Assembly (NCBI GenBank): GCA_963605115.1
Contig: CAVCTM010000008.1
Span: 1-39,606 of the forward strand
Source of the DNA: SVKR01 sp963605115
GTDB lineage: Bacteria > Bacillota > Clostridia > Oscillospirales > Oscillospiraceae
DNA: 39,606 nt
Reading direction: 5' to 3'
The notes beneath the pieces are model-generated. The model saw nothing but the letters and a program-made list of their open reading frames with translations. It searched no databases and was not told where the DNA came from. Each line of letters starts with the position of its first letter. Position 1 is the stretch's first letter. Of this stretch, positions 1 through 7,727 are shown piece by piece. The translations under genes and the position numbers were made by a program.

Positions 1-2
1 AG

Positions 3-113
3 CAGTTTTGGCGTTCCCGGCGGTGTTCAGGCAAGGAATCAGCCGCAGGGAATACTTTGTGTATTTCCAAGGCTGATGACGCAGCATGAGCGCCGCCGGG
101 ATCGCCAAAACCG
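3..113. repeat. Nested imperfect inverted repeat (palindromic element)
   Basis: This gene-free stretch folds as nested arms. An outer arm at about 5-24 pairs with about 92-111, with a few mismatches. An inner arm ATCAGCC at about 38-44 pairs with GGCTGAT at 71-77. A terminal hairpin of the form GGAATAC/GTATTTCC lies at about 50-67. The nesting suggests a structured RNA or a REP/MITE-like element rather than a plain terminator, because no T-run follows. The rest of the stretch up to 203 holds nothing I can call. The left edge may be cut by the window. Confidence 0.5.
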
Positions 114-203
114 CGTGTGCTCTTGTTAACCGATGGTATCATGCCCGGTCCTGGGAATGATGAACAAACCTCGGAGGAAGTTTGAACAAATTTTAAAAAG
201 GCA

Positions 204-968
204 TTATAAGATTCCGAAAAGCCGCTTTCCGTTTTCCGCGGCGGCGGCGATGAGCTCCTCCGTCGCGCAGCCCTTGACGCGCGCGGCGGTCTCTGCCACG
301 AAGGGGAGCAGACGGCTGTCGTTGCGCTCGCCGCGGTGGGGTACCGGCGGCATATAGGGCGCGTCCGTCTCCAGCAGGATGCGGTCTATCGGCGTCACGG
401 CGAGCACCTCCAGCGCGCGGCGCGCGTTTTTATAGGTGATCGGTCCGTCGAAGCCAAGATACCAGCCGCGCGAAAGCAGCCGCTCCGCCATCTCCGCGGA
501 GCCGGAAAAGCAGTGGAACACGCCGCGCAGACCGGGGAACTCCTCCACGATGGCGAGGCAGTCGGCGTGCGCGTCGCGGTCGTGGATGATGACGGGCTTT
601 CCGAGCTCCAGCGCGAGGGCGAGCTGGGCGCGGAAAACGGTCTGCTGCTCCTCCCGCGGCGGGTTTTCCGCCCAGTAATAGTCGAGCCCGATCTCCCCGA
701 CGGCGCGGACCTTCGGGTGGGCGCAGAGGGCGCGGACGGCGGCGAGCTCCGCGTCTCCCGCCCCGGCGCAGTCCTCCGGGTGGATGCCGGCGGCGGCATA
801 GACGAAATCATAGCGCTCCGCGAGCGCGAGCGCCGCACGGGAGCTGGCCACCGTGCAGCCGGGGTTCAGAACAAGACCGACGCCGGCGGCGGGCAGGGCG
901 GCGAGAACGGCGTCCCGGTCAGAGTCGAAGCGGGCGTCGTCATAGTGGGCATGGGTGTCAAAAATCAT
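204..968 (-). CDS. tatD: TatD family metal-dependent hydrolase (DNase)
   Basis: This is a 254-aa protein, the usual length for TatD. It is a cytoplasmic TIM-barrel metal-dependent hydrolase, and family members act as 3'-5' exonucleases in DNA repair or turnover. The metal-binding signature is complete: DTHAHYDD near residues 4-11, GEIGLDYYW near the middle, an IIHDRDA histidine, HCFSGS, and the C-terminal LETDAPYM. The start chosen is the ATG at 968, which has AGGAGA five bases upstream on the minus strand; a longer in-frame start at 998 has no such site. It is transcribed away from the O-antigen-ligase-like gene and stands alone on this strand. Family assignment is secure, but the substrate is not visible. 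Confidence 0.93.
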   Translation of the reverse strand: MIFDTHAHYDDARFDSDRDAVLAALPAAGVGLVLNPGCTVASSRAALALAERYDFVYAAAGIHPEDCAGAGDAELAAVRALCAHPKVRAVGEIGLDYYWAENPPREEQQTVFRAQLALALELGKPVIIHDRDAHADCLAIVEEFPGLRGVFHCFSGSAEMAERLLSRGWYLGFDGPITYKNARRALEVLAVTPIDRILLETDAPYMPPVPHRGERNDSRLLPFVAETAARVKGCATEELIAAAAENGKRLFGIL

Positions 969-1045
969 TGTTTTCTCCTGAAAGTGGTGCGGATGCACCG
1001 GATTGTGACAGCTTTTTCCGCGCCCGGTGGGGCGCGGGAGCCCGC

Positions 1046-1074
1046 TTTACAAACCGCGGCGGACATGGTATAAT
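1046..1074 (+). promoter_or_regulatory. Sigma70-type promoter for the O-antigen-ligase-like gene
   Basis: TTTACA at 1046-1051 is separated by exactly 17 bases from a perfect TATAAT at 1069-1074. It reads toward the gene starting near 1104-1149, and a GGAGGT ribosome binding site follows at 1091-1096. Confidence 0.75.
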
Positions 1075-1148
1075 GCGGGGTATCCCATTCGGAGGTAACA
1101 GCCACGGACATCCGGCATTTCTCCGCCGGGACCGGTCCGCGGGAGCGG

Positions 1149-2387
1149 GTGAGCGACCTTTATCTTATCATATTGCTCCTCGTTTTTCCACTGTTTCCCG
1201 GTTTTTCCGGCTACGAAAGCATCACGCTTTCCAAATATGTGTTTCTGCTCGCCGCGGCGGGGGCTTATCTCGCGGCGCTCATCGCGCTGGCGCTCCTGCG
1301 TCCGGAGCCGCTGCCGCGCTTCGGCGCGCCGCAGTGGGCGGCGGCAGCGTTTTTCGCCGCCGCGCTTTTAAGCTGGCTCTGCTCGCCGTGGCGGGCGGAG
1401 AGCTTTGCCGGCGCGGGGCGCTACGACGGGCTGCTGAGCATGGCGGTCTATGTGCTGAGCTTTCTCGGCGTATCGCTTTTCACCCGCCCGAAGGCGCTGC
1501 ATTTCCACGCCCTCGGCGCGGCGGTGACGCTCTGCTGCGCCGTGGCGCTGCTCCAGCTTGCGGGGCTTGACCCGCTCGGACTTTTTCCGGGGGACCTCAC
1601 GTATTATGATTCCGGTGTCCGCTATTCCGGGACCTATCTTGGAACGATCGGCAACACGAATATTTTAGACGCCGTGCTCTGCCTCGCCGCGCCGGTGTTC
1701 GCTGTCGCCGCGGTGCGGGAGCGGGCGCTGCGCTGGCTTGCGCTGCCGCTTGCGCTGAGCCTTGCGGTGCTCGCCCTCGCGGGGGGAGACGGGGCTTATC
1801 TCGCCCTCGGCTGCACGGTGCTCGCCGCGCTCGTCTTCCTTCCGCGCACGGCGCGCGGACGCCGGTTCGGGCTGCTCGCCGCGCTTATGCTCACCGCCGC
1901 GGCGGTCTGCGCCGTTTGGCTTTATCCGGGCGAGAGCGGCACGCTCTATGAGCTCCGCTGCGCGCTGGAGGGCGAGCTGGACGATTCCTTCGGCTCCTCG
2001 CGCGTGCTGATCTGGCGCGAATGCCTCGCGCTCGTCCCGGCGCGTCCGCTGCTCGGCGGCGGACCCGGCACGCTCGCTCTGCGGCTCGATATCCGCTTCT
2101 CCCGCGTGACGGAGAGCGGCGCGGTGCTGACGAGCTTTGTCGACAACGCCCACAATGTTTATCTCGGCTATCTCGCGAATCTCGGCGCGCTGGGGCTTGC
2201 GGGCTATCTCGCACTGCTGCTCACCGCCGCCCTGCGCGCGTGGCAGCATCGCAGCGCGCGCTCCGATGCGCTGGCGCTCGGCGTGTTCTGCGCCGCGGTC
2301 CATGGCTGCTTCGGGCTCGGTCTCGTGCTGAGCGAGCCGGTGTTCTGGGCGGCGCTCGGTCTGCTCTGCACGGCGAAACGCCGTTGA
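1149..2387 (+). CDS. O-antigen ligase/polymerase-like integral membrane protein
   Basis: This is a protein of about 412 aa with roughly ten hydrophobic segments and little else. The hallmark of the O-antigen ligase/Wzy_C family is visible: a Gly-rich LLGGGPGT motif (about residues 300-307), then a periplasmic VDNAHNVYLGYL motif and a closing helix pair. Family members join or polymerise lipid-linked glycans on the outer face of the membrane. The start is uncertain. GTG at 1149 has only a poor ribosome site. The good GGAGGT at 1091-1096 sits seven bases before an in-frame ACG at 1104, with no stop between, so translation may begin there and add 15 residues. A small anchored protein follows 22 bases downstream. 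The exact substrate cannot be read from sequence. Confidence 0.8.
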   Translation: MSDLYLIILLLVFPLFPGFSGYESITLSKYVFLLAAAGAYLAALIALALLRPEPLPRFGAPQWAAAAFFAAALLSWLCSPWRAESFAGAGRYDGLLSMAVYVLSFLGVSLFTRPKALHFHALGAAVTLCCAVALLQLAGLDPLGLFPGDLTYYDSGVRYSGTYLGTIGNTNILDAVLCLAAPVFAVAAVRERALRWLALPLALSLAVLALAGGDGAYLALGCTVLAALVFLPRTARGRRFGLLAALMLTAAAVCAVWLYPGESGTLYELRCALEGELDDSFGSSRVLIWRECLALVPARPLLGGGPGTLALRLDIRFSRVTESGAVLTSFVDNAHNVYLGYLANLGALGLAGYLALLLTAALRAWQHRSARSDALALGVFCAAVHGCFGLGLVLSEPVFWAALGLLCTAKRR

Positions 2388-2409
2388 ATTTTTGGAAAGG
2401 AACGAATCT

Positions 2410-2712
2410 ATGGAAACGAAACGCAGAAAGCTGCTTATCATCATCGCCGCGGCGGTGATCGTTGTCGCGGCGGTCGTCGCGCTCCTCGTGCTGCTGCCGC
2501 AGCGCCAAGTGACGGAGCTCCCGATGCCGACCGAGATCCCCGCAGCGGACACGCCCGCGGCGACAGAGACGCCGGAGCCCACCCCGACCCCGACGGAGGA
2601 GCCCCCCGCCATCACGCCTCCCGCCACGACCGGCTCCGCCGCGAGCGACAGCGACATCGTGCTCCGCCCCGTCGTCCCGGCGAGCGACAGCGACATTGCA
2701 GCGACCGAATAA
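2410..2712 (+). CDS. Small membrane-anchored Pro/Thr-rich protein, function unknown
   Basis: This is a 100-aa protein. A short basic start (METKRRK) leads into one strongly hydrophobic helix of about 22 residues (about 8-30). The rest is an extracytoplasmic low-complexity tail rich in Thr, Pro, Glu and Ala, including a TPEPTPTPTEEPP-like stretch and two copies of ASDSDI near the C terminus. It looks like a type II anchored or surface spacer protein. ATG at 2410 was chosen for its GGAAAGGA site; an upstream TTG at 2392 has none. It lies between the O-antigen-ligase-like gene and pepD and may be co-transcribed with both. I do not recognise a family. Confidence 0.72.
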   Translation: METKRRKLLIIIAAAVIVVAAVVALLVLLPQRQVTELPMPTEIPAADTPAATETPEPTPTPTEEPPAITPPATTGSAASDSDIVLRPVVPASDSDIAATE

Positions 2713-2734
2713 AAAAGAAAGGATCTGGCAAGAC

Positions 2735-4174
2735 ATGGCAGTTTTGGATCAACTGGAACCGAAAGCGGTGTTCCGCTTTTTCGAGGCGCTCTGCGCCATC
2801 CCCCACGGCAGCCGCAACACCCGGCAGGTGAGCGACTGGCTCGCCGCCTTCGCGCGCGAGCGGGGGCTCCGCTATACGCAGGACGCGCTCGGCAACGTCA
2901 TTTTGTTCGGACCGGCGTCGCCCGGCTATGAAGCGGCGGAGCCCGTCATTTTGCAGGGTCACATGGACATGGTCTGCGTCAGCACGCCGGACTGCACCCG
3001 CGACCTCGCGCGCGAGGGACTGGACCTCGCCGTCGAGGGCGACACGGTCTATGCCCGCGGCAGCTCCCTCGGCGGGGACGACGGCATCGCCGTCGCTATG
3101 ATTTTAGCGCTGCTCGATGACAAAACGCTGCCCCACCCGGCGATCGAGGCGGTCATCACCGTCGACGAGGAGGTCGGCATGGACGGCGCGATGGCGATCG
3201 ACGTCAGCGCCCTGCTCTCCCGCCGCATGATCAACATCGACTCGGAGGACGAGGGCGTCTTTACGGTGAGCTGCGCCGGCGGCTGCGTCGCGCGCTGCGA
3301 TCTGCCGGTGAAGCGCGCCGCGGCGGAGGGCGAGACGCTCCGCATCGCGCTCCGCGGGCTGACCGGCGGACACTCCGGCACGGAGATCGACAAGCGCCGC
3401 GCGAGCGCCACGCAGTGTATCGGGCGCGTTCTGAACGCGCTGGCGGACGCCGCGCCGTTCCGCCTCGTCTCCGTCTCCGGCGGCGAGAAGGACAACGCCA
3501 TTGCGACGGAAGCCGAGGCTGTGGTCGTCACCGCCGACCCCGCCGCGCTGACGGCGCGCTGCGCCGAGCTCGGTGCAGCGCTGAAAGCGGAGTTTTCCGC
3601 GACGGACCCGGCGCTTTCGCTCGCGGCGGCGCGCGCTGAGCGCGCGGAGACGCCGATGGATGCGGAGAGCACGGCGCGCGTGCTGGACCTGCTGCGCTCC
3701 CTGCCTTACGGCGTGCAGGCGATGAGCGCCGGGATCCCCGGTCTCGTGGAGACCTCGCTGAACCTCGGCATCCTGCGCACGGGCGACGACGCCGTTTCCG
3801 CCACCTTCTGCGTGCGCAGCAGCGTGGATGAGGCGAAGCAGGGGCTGAAAGCGGAGCTGCGCGCCGTGACCGGGCGTCTCGGCGGCGGCGTGGACATCTC
3901 CGGCGACTATCCCGGCTGGGCTTACCGCGCCGACTCGCCCCTGCGCGAGCTGCTGACCGCGGTCTACACGGAGCAGTACGGCGCCGCCCCGCGCGTGGAG
4001 GCGATCCACGCGGGACTCGAATGCGGGCTCTTCGCCGGAAAGCTCCCCGGTCTCGACTGCATCTCCATCGGCCCCGACCTCAGCGAGATCCACACCACCC
4101 GCGAGCGCATGCACATTGCCTCCGTCCGGAGGACGTGGGAGCTGCTGGTCGAGACGCTGAGGAGAATGAAATAA
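2735..4174 (+). CDS. pepD: Aminoacyl-histidine dipeptidase, M20 family (PepD)
   Basis: This is a 479-aa cytosolic di-zinc dipeptidase of the PepD (cytosolic nonspecific dipeptidase) type, which cleaves Xaa-His and many other dipeptides. Visible motifs are the metal-site GHMDMVCV (about residue 75), SLGGDDGIAVAM with the bridging Asp, the catalytic DEEVGMDGA, the lid-domain TGGHSG, and a C-terminal HAGLECG. Length and motif order are those of the family. ATG at 2735 was chosen because the homologous N terminus begins there, with AAAGGA upstream. An earlier frame opening at 2696 overlaps the previous gene. The gene ends just before a palindromic element and a strong terminator, so the transcript from 1046 probably stops there. 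Confidence 0.93.
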   Translation: MAVLDQLEPKAVFRFFEALCAIPHGSRNTRQVSDWLAAFARERGLRYTQDALGNVILFGPASPGYEAAEPVILQGHMDMVCVSTPDCTRDLAREGLDLAVEGDTVYARGSSLGGDDGIAVAMILALLDDKTLPHPAIEAVITVDEEVGMDGAMAIDVSALLSRRMINIDSEDEGVFTVSCAGGCVARCDLPVKRAAAEGETLRIALRGLTGGHSGTEIDKRRASATQCIGRVLNALADAAPFRLVSVSGGEKDNAIATEAEAVVVTADPAALTARCAELGAALKAEFSATDPALSLAAARAERAETPMDAESTARVLDLLRSLPYGVQAMSAGIPGLVETSLNLGILRTGDDAVSATFCVRSSVDEAKQGLKAELRAVTGRLGGGVDISGDYPGWAYRADSPLRELLTAVYTEQYGAAPRVEAIHAGLECGLFAGKLPGLDCISIGPDLSEIHTTRERMHIASVRRTWELLVETLRRMK

Positions 4175-4181
4175 AAATCAA

Positions 4182-4377
4182 TGCGCCGAAGGCGCACCGC
4201 TTTAAAGGCCTCCCTGTGCAAGGGAGGCTGTCAGCGCGCAGCGCTGACTGGAGGGTTGTAAGCTGCCGGAATAGCAAAGCTTGGCGTTTGCGTGAGCTTA
4301 CAACCCCTCAGTCGCGGCTGTGCCGCGCCAGCTCCCCTTGCACAGGGGAGCCTTTAAATTGTGCGGCTGCGCCGCAG
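4182..4377. repeat. MITE-like palindromic intergenic element
   Basis: Terminal arms of about 33 bases, at about 4194-4227 and 4331-4364, are inverted copies with a few mismatches; both contain TTTAAAGGC and CTGTGCAAGGG-type sequence. Inner arms at about 4250-4264 and 4295-4309 also pair. Each half carries its own small hairpins, for example GTCAGCGC/GCGCTGAC at 4230-4248. The outermost ends are GC-rich mini-palindromes. There is no coding capacity. The structure fits a non-autonomous mobile or REP-like element; similar ones are frequent in Oscillospiraceae genomes (recollection, not searched). Confidence 0.65.
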
Positions 4378-4394
4378 ACTTAATCATAACCAAC

Positions 4395-4436
4395 AAACCG
4401 CCCCGCGCCTTTTTTTGGCGCGGGGCGGTTTGTTTT
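4395..4436. terminator. Strong, probably bidirectional, rho-independent terminator
   Basis: A perfect 15-bp stem (4395-4409 with 4417-4431) is closed by a seven-T loop and followed by a T-rich tract. It sits between pepD (plus) and the XRE regulator (minus), so it can serve both convergent transcripts. Confidence 0.85.
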
Positions 4437-4569
4437 TGCCGTTTTTCTGCGGCGGCGGGGCTGGGCGGGGAATTTGCACAAAAGACACGGAATCGGTAAG
4501 GTCACGCCTGCAATTCCGGGTGGTTTGTTATAAAATTGCCTTGACACCTGACCCCGCAGCCGGGGCGGG

Positions 4570-4812
4570 TCAGCGCATCTCCTGCTCCAGAGCGTCGAAC
4601 TCCGGGGTAGAGAAGAACTGACCGAGCGTGATCTCCAGCGCATCGCAGAGCTTCTTGACGGTGGCGGTGCCGGGGTTGCGGCTCTCGCCGTTCAGAATGC
4701 TCTTGATCGTGGACTGCGGGACGCCGGAGATGTTGGCGAGCCCGTTCGGTGTGATGCCGCGGGCGCGGCAGAGCTGACGGATGCGGTTCGCAACGGCTTG
4801 CTGAGTGTTCAT
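4570..4812 (-). CDS. XRE-family helix-turn-helix transcriptional regulator
   Basis: This is an 80-aa protein consisting almost only of a Cro/cI-type HTH. The recognition helix region reads GVPQSTIKSILNGES (about residues 35-49), preceded by RGITPNGLANIS and followed by the usual VKKLCDALEITLGQFF. It should be a small dimeric DNA-binding repressor or regulator. ATG at 4812 has AAGGAGG eight bases upstream. A longer in-frame start at 4830 was not chosen because that ribosome site would lie inside it. It is divergent from the regulator-kinase gene across a 394-base AT-rich region holding several dyads (separate entries), so autoregulation and control of the neighbour are plausible. The effector is unknown. 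Confidence 0.85.
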   Translation of the reverse strand: MNTQQAVANRIRQLCRARGITPNGLANISGVPQSTIKSILNGESRNPGTATVKKLCDALEITLGQFFSTPEFDALEQEMR

Positions 4813-4875
4813 GGTCGTATCCTCCTTCACTGGGTGAACCCTTTCCTATCCTAATGGATTGGACGAAAAAACGTA

Positions 4876-4889
4876 AGCGATACATCGCT
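4876..4889. promoter_or_regulatory. Candidate operator dyad upstream of the XRE gene
   Basis: AGCGAT-AC-ATCGCT is a perfect 6-bp inverted repeat with a 2-base spacer, the size of a Cro/cI-type operator half-site pair. It is 64 bases upstream of the XRE start and overlaps the likely promoter zone of that gene (TTGCAT on the minus strand just upstream). Binding is inferred. Confidence 0.4.
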
Positions 4890-4933
4890 AATATGCAAAA
4901 CTCGCAAATTTTAGTAGGGTTCTCTAAAACGGG

Positions 4934-5041
4934 ATGCTGAAAATTGTCTAATAACGACAAAAAAACACCTGCTTTTCGCCTACGGCATTTTGTACAGTCT
5001 GAATGCTGAAAATTTGTGCAAATTGATGGGGATGCTAAAAA
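4934..5041. other. AT-rich intergenic segment with small dyads and repeats
   Basis: Gene-free sequence between the XRE and regulator-kinase genes. It holds TTGTC/CGACAA arms at about 4945-4960, a palindrome AATTTG-TG-CAAATT at 5011-5024, and three copies of an ATGCT(G/A)AAAA box starting at 4934, 5003 and 5032. These look like regulator binding sites; no reading frame is credible. Nothing else was seen in the surrounding 4813-5129. Confidence 0.35.
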
Positions 5042-5129
5042 CGTCGAAATACGGCGTGCAGCCCTTGATGCGCCCCGCTTTTTATGCGCGGATCCTCCTG
5101 AAGTGACCAACGATAACCCTTGAAGGGTG

Positions 5130-5193
5130 ATGACACGACAAACCGACAAAATTATAATTGTGGTGTTGTACTTTGCGCACCAAAATTTTGTCG
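5130..5193 (+). promoter_or_regulatory. Promoter with repeated CGACAAA boxes for the regulator-kinase gene
   Basis: ATGACA at 5130-5135, a 17-base spacer and a perfect TATAAT at 5153-5158 form a good sigma70-type promoter. Two direct CGACAAA boxes (5136-5142 and 5144-5150) fill the spacer, and an inverted copy lies at 5186-5193, so CCGACAAAATT (5143-5153) and AATTTTGTCGG (5183-5193) form an 11-bp perfect dyad around the -10 and start site. This layout is typical of a repressed promoter. Confidence 0.6.
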
Positions 5194-5206
5194 GGGAGTC
5201 GCGAAT

Positions 5207-6952
5207 ATGGAGATCAGCTATCAGAAGCTATGGAACATGCTGGACCGTCGGGGGATCGACCTCCGGCGCTGCGTCGGCATGGACCGCCGACCGGACAAGG
5301 ACACCTACAACGCCCTTCGCGAAAACCGCACTCTCCCGATCGAGCCGCTGCTCGCGCTCTGCCGCGTGCTGGACTGCACGATAGAGGACATCGCCGAGTT
5401 CCGCGCCGGGGACGGCACGATCCTTCTGCTCACCCACCGCGACATGGCGGTGCCGGGTTTATTTAATTTGTCTTCCGCCTATGACGGCGCAGAGTCCGCG
5501 GACGACTGGATCTCCAAGGTCGCCGACCCCGTGCTGCGGCGCACCGCGCTCGCCGAGCGGCTGCTTTACGCCGGCGCGCCGGAGGAGGCGCAGAGCGTCC
5601 TTGTCGGGCTGGCGGAGAATGTGCCCCAGTTTTTCTATATCCTCGCCCACGCCGGCTGCGTGGAGCGCATGGCGGGCGCGAAGAAAATGCTCTCCGCCGC
5701 CGCGGGACGCTCCGCCGCGCTGGAGATCAGCGGTCACATCACCGCCGCCATTGCCCGCCGCGTGGAGGGCAGCCGCACCGCGATGCTCGACTCCCTGCGC
5801 CAGGCGCTGCCGCTCATCGAGGCGCACGATATGCCGATGCTCCTCGCCGAGCGCTGGGGCTGGTTTGAAAACGAGGACACCGCCCCGGAGCTGAGCACTT
5901 GGACCGCGACGCTCGCGCGCGTGCGCGAGTTCTCCCGCCGCTACTACGCGGGGCTCAACGCCCTCGTGAGCACGGACGCGCTGACCGAGCGGGAGCTGCT
6001 GATCTACCTCGGCATGACCCGCGGCCTGCGCTACGAGGAGATCTGCACCGTTCTGAACATCACGCGCAACACCCTGAAAACGCATCTGAAGCACCTGTTC
6101 AGCAAATTCGCCGTCTCCGGCAGAAGAAAGCCGTATGCAACGCCCTATGCGGCGGTCAGGAGAGGGGGCGGAGGCGCGATGGCGAAACGAAAACCGAATG
6201 CCGCGGCGCAGATCGAGGACGACCGCCGTCATATCCTCTCGCCCGGCAGCGACTTTTATATCCGCGAGGCTTACAAGACCCTGCGGACGAACACCATGTT
6301 CGCCCTCGCCGCGGAGGAGGGCTGCAAGACCGTGATGATCACCTCCTCGCTCCAGGGCGAGGGCAAGAGCCTCACGACGCTGAGCCTCGCGATCTCCTTC
6401 GCGGAGGCGGAAAAGCGCGTGCTGCTCATCGACTGCGACCTGCGCCGCCCGAAGCAGGCGAGACTGCTGGAGCGCTGCTCCGGTGCGGGACTCAGCAACG
6501 TCCTGCTCGACCCGTGGCTCCTGCCCGCGGCGATCGTGCCGAGCGGCACGGAGCATTTGGACGTCATCTTCTCCGGCGACATTCCGCCGAATCCCTCGGA
6601 GCTGCTCGGCTCGAAGCGCTTTGCCGCCCTGCTGGAAACGCTCCGCGAACGCAATGATTATATTCTGCTGGACACCCCGCCCGTCAACATCGTGACGGAC
6701 GCGGCCGTCCTCGCTCCGCGCTGCGACGGCGTGATCATCGTCGTCCGCGCGAACCGGACCGACCGCGGGGCGCTGACCCACGCGATCGAGCAGCTGGAAT
6801 ACGCACAGGCAAAGCTCCTCGGCATCGTGCTGGACGACGTGGCGGCAGCCTCCGGCGGCTACGGCTACGGAAAATACCGCTACAGGAGCTGCGGCTCCTA
6901 TGCCGGACGCCACTCCGACGGCTATCTTTGCAGCAGATTTTTTGCTGGTTGA
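5207..6952 (+). CDS. Fusion: XRE/LuxR-type HTH regulator joined to a CpsD-like tyrosine kinase
   Basis: One open frame of 581 residues. Residues 1-66 resemble an XRE/Cro-type DNA-binding domain. A helical middle leads to a GerE/LuxR-type HTH at about 259-305 (LTERELLIYLG, then NITRNTLKTHLKHLF). From residue 325 it is a bacterial tyrosine kinase of the CpsD/CapB/EpsD type: Walker A SSLQGEGKS (about 380-388), Walker A' VLLIDCDLRRP, Walker B YILLDTPPV, and a C-terminal Tyr cluster (GYGYGKYRYR and onward) for autophosphorylation. Such kinases regulate polysaccharide chain length and export. An internal ATG at 6179 has GGAGG four bases upstream, so the kinase may also be made separately, and the fusion may be an ancestral gene pair that lost its stop. 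Start ATG 5207 follows GGGGAG. The kinase's usual Wzz partner is absent; decayed polysaccharide genes follow. Confidence 0.8.
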   Translation: MEISYQKLWNMLDRRGIDLRRCVGMDRRPDKDTYNALRENRTLPIEPLLALCRVLDCTIEDIAEFRAGDGTILLLTHRDMAVPGLFNLSSAYDGAESADDWISKVADPVLRRTALAERLLYAGAPEEAQSVLVGLAENVPQFFYILAHAGCVERMAGAKKMLSAAAGRSAALEISGHITAAIARRVEGSRTAMLDSLRQALPLIEAHDMPMLLAERWGWFENEDTAPELSTWTATLARVREFSRRYYAGLNALVSTDALTERELLIYLGMTRGLRYEEICTVLNITRNTLKTHLKHLFSKFAVSGRRKPYATPYAAVRRGGGGAMAKRKPNAAAQIEDDRRHILSPGSDFYIREAYKTLRTNTMFALAAEEGCKTVMITSSLQGEGKSLTTLSLAISFAEAEKRVLLIDCDLRRPKQARLLERCSGAGLSNVLLDPWLLPAAIVPSGTEHLDVIFSGDIPPNPSELLGSKRFAALLETLRERNDYILLDTPPVNIVTDAAVLAPRCDGVIIVVRANRTDRGALTHAIEQLEYAQAKLLGIVLDDVAAASGGYGYGKYRYRSCGSYAGRHSDGYLCSRFFAG

Positions 6953-7727
6953 CGACACGATCGCATCCTCGCTGATCAACGCTCTGATAACGGTATCGTT
7001 ATTCAGCGAGCTATTTGGTCGTCCGCGTGAACTGCCAAAATACTTTTTCGTTTCATTTTTGGGTGTTGCGGTCTATTTTGCCATAAGAATGGTGTTGACA
7101 AAGAATGAACCGGGGCACATGGGAGAAGGAATCTTCACAAGAATATCAAATACTGCACAAGCATATTTTTGCGGGATAAATAACATCGCCGCCGGCTTTA
7201 ATCTGAAGGCGCATTCGGTATCAGAGACAATAAAGTATGCTGTGTATGAGGTCTTGAAAGGAATTCCTTATGCAACCACCATATTTGGCCTTGATTCAAC
7301 GAATATATCGACGGCGTTCAACGACATAAATGGGACTGTGGGACAAATTGAACCCACCATCAGCAGCGGGCTCCTTTATTTTGGACCGGTTTTAGCGCCA
7401 ATATATCAACTACGCGGCGGCGATCGTAGCCATTTTCACGGCTATCGGGACACTATGGTTTAATGGCTTAATTTCTCAAAAATTTGCGGAGGACAGACCG
7501 CGGTCCGGAGAATATCTTGGCACTTGTATTGCAGCAAGGGCATGCTTTGCACTTGCTGCGATCATCGGATTGCAGGTCTTTTGATCAACTTCCTTTTATT
7601 ATATTTTGTCAAGCCCTTGCGTGAGCTCTTTTTCCTTACCATTGAAGGGATCACATTCAAACCTTTCAAAAAGTCAAATCAACAGAGTGCAGAGAATAAT
7701 CACTCACAGGAGATGACCAACACATGA
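6940..7727 (+). pseudogene. 3' remnant of an O-antigen/oligosaccharide-unit polymerase (Wzy-like), frameshifted
   Basis: Hydrophobic coding sequence continues across three frames with no usable start. It runs in one frame to about 7400, in a second from about 7402 to 7575, and in a third to the TGA at 7725-7727. Each crossover can be explained by a small indel: loss of an AT unit in the repeat near 7400-7406, and loss of one G near 7572. The rebuilt product would have several membrane helices and end in a Lys/Ser/Gln-rich tail, like the C-terminal part of a Wzy polymerase. Its stop overlaps the next gene's start (ATGA at 7724), indicating a former operon. The 5' part is gone and the sequence joins directly to the kinase gene. 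The segment is clearly AT-richer than its flanks. The Wzy identity is inferred from topology and neighbours. Confidence 0.55.

Noticed and set aside
6900..7463. Reading 6900-7463 as an intact membrane protein gene
   Set aside because: It has no ribosome site, starts inside the kinase frame, and its homologous sequence continues in two other frames to 7727, so it is a fragment.
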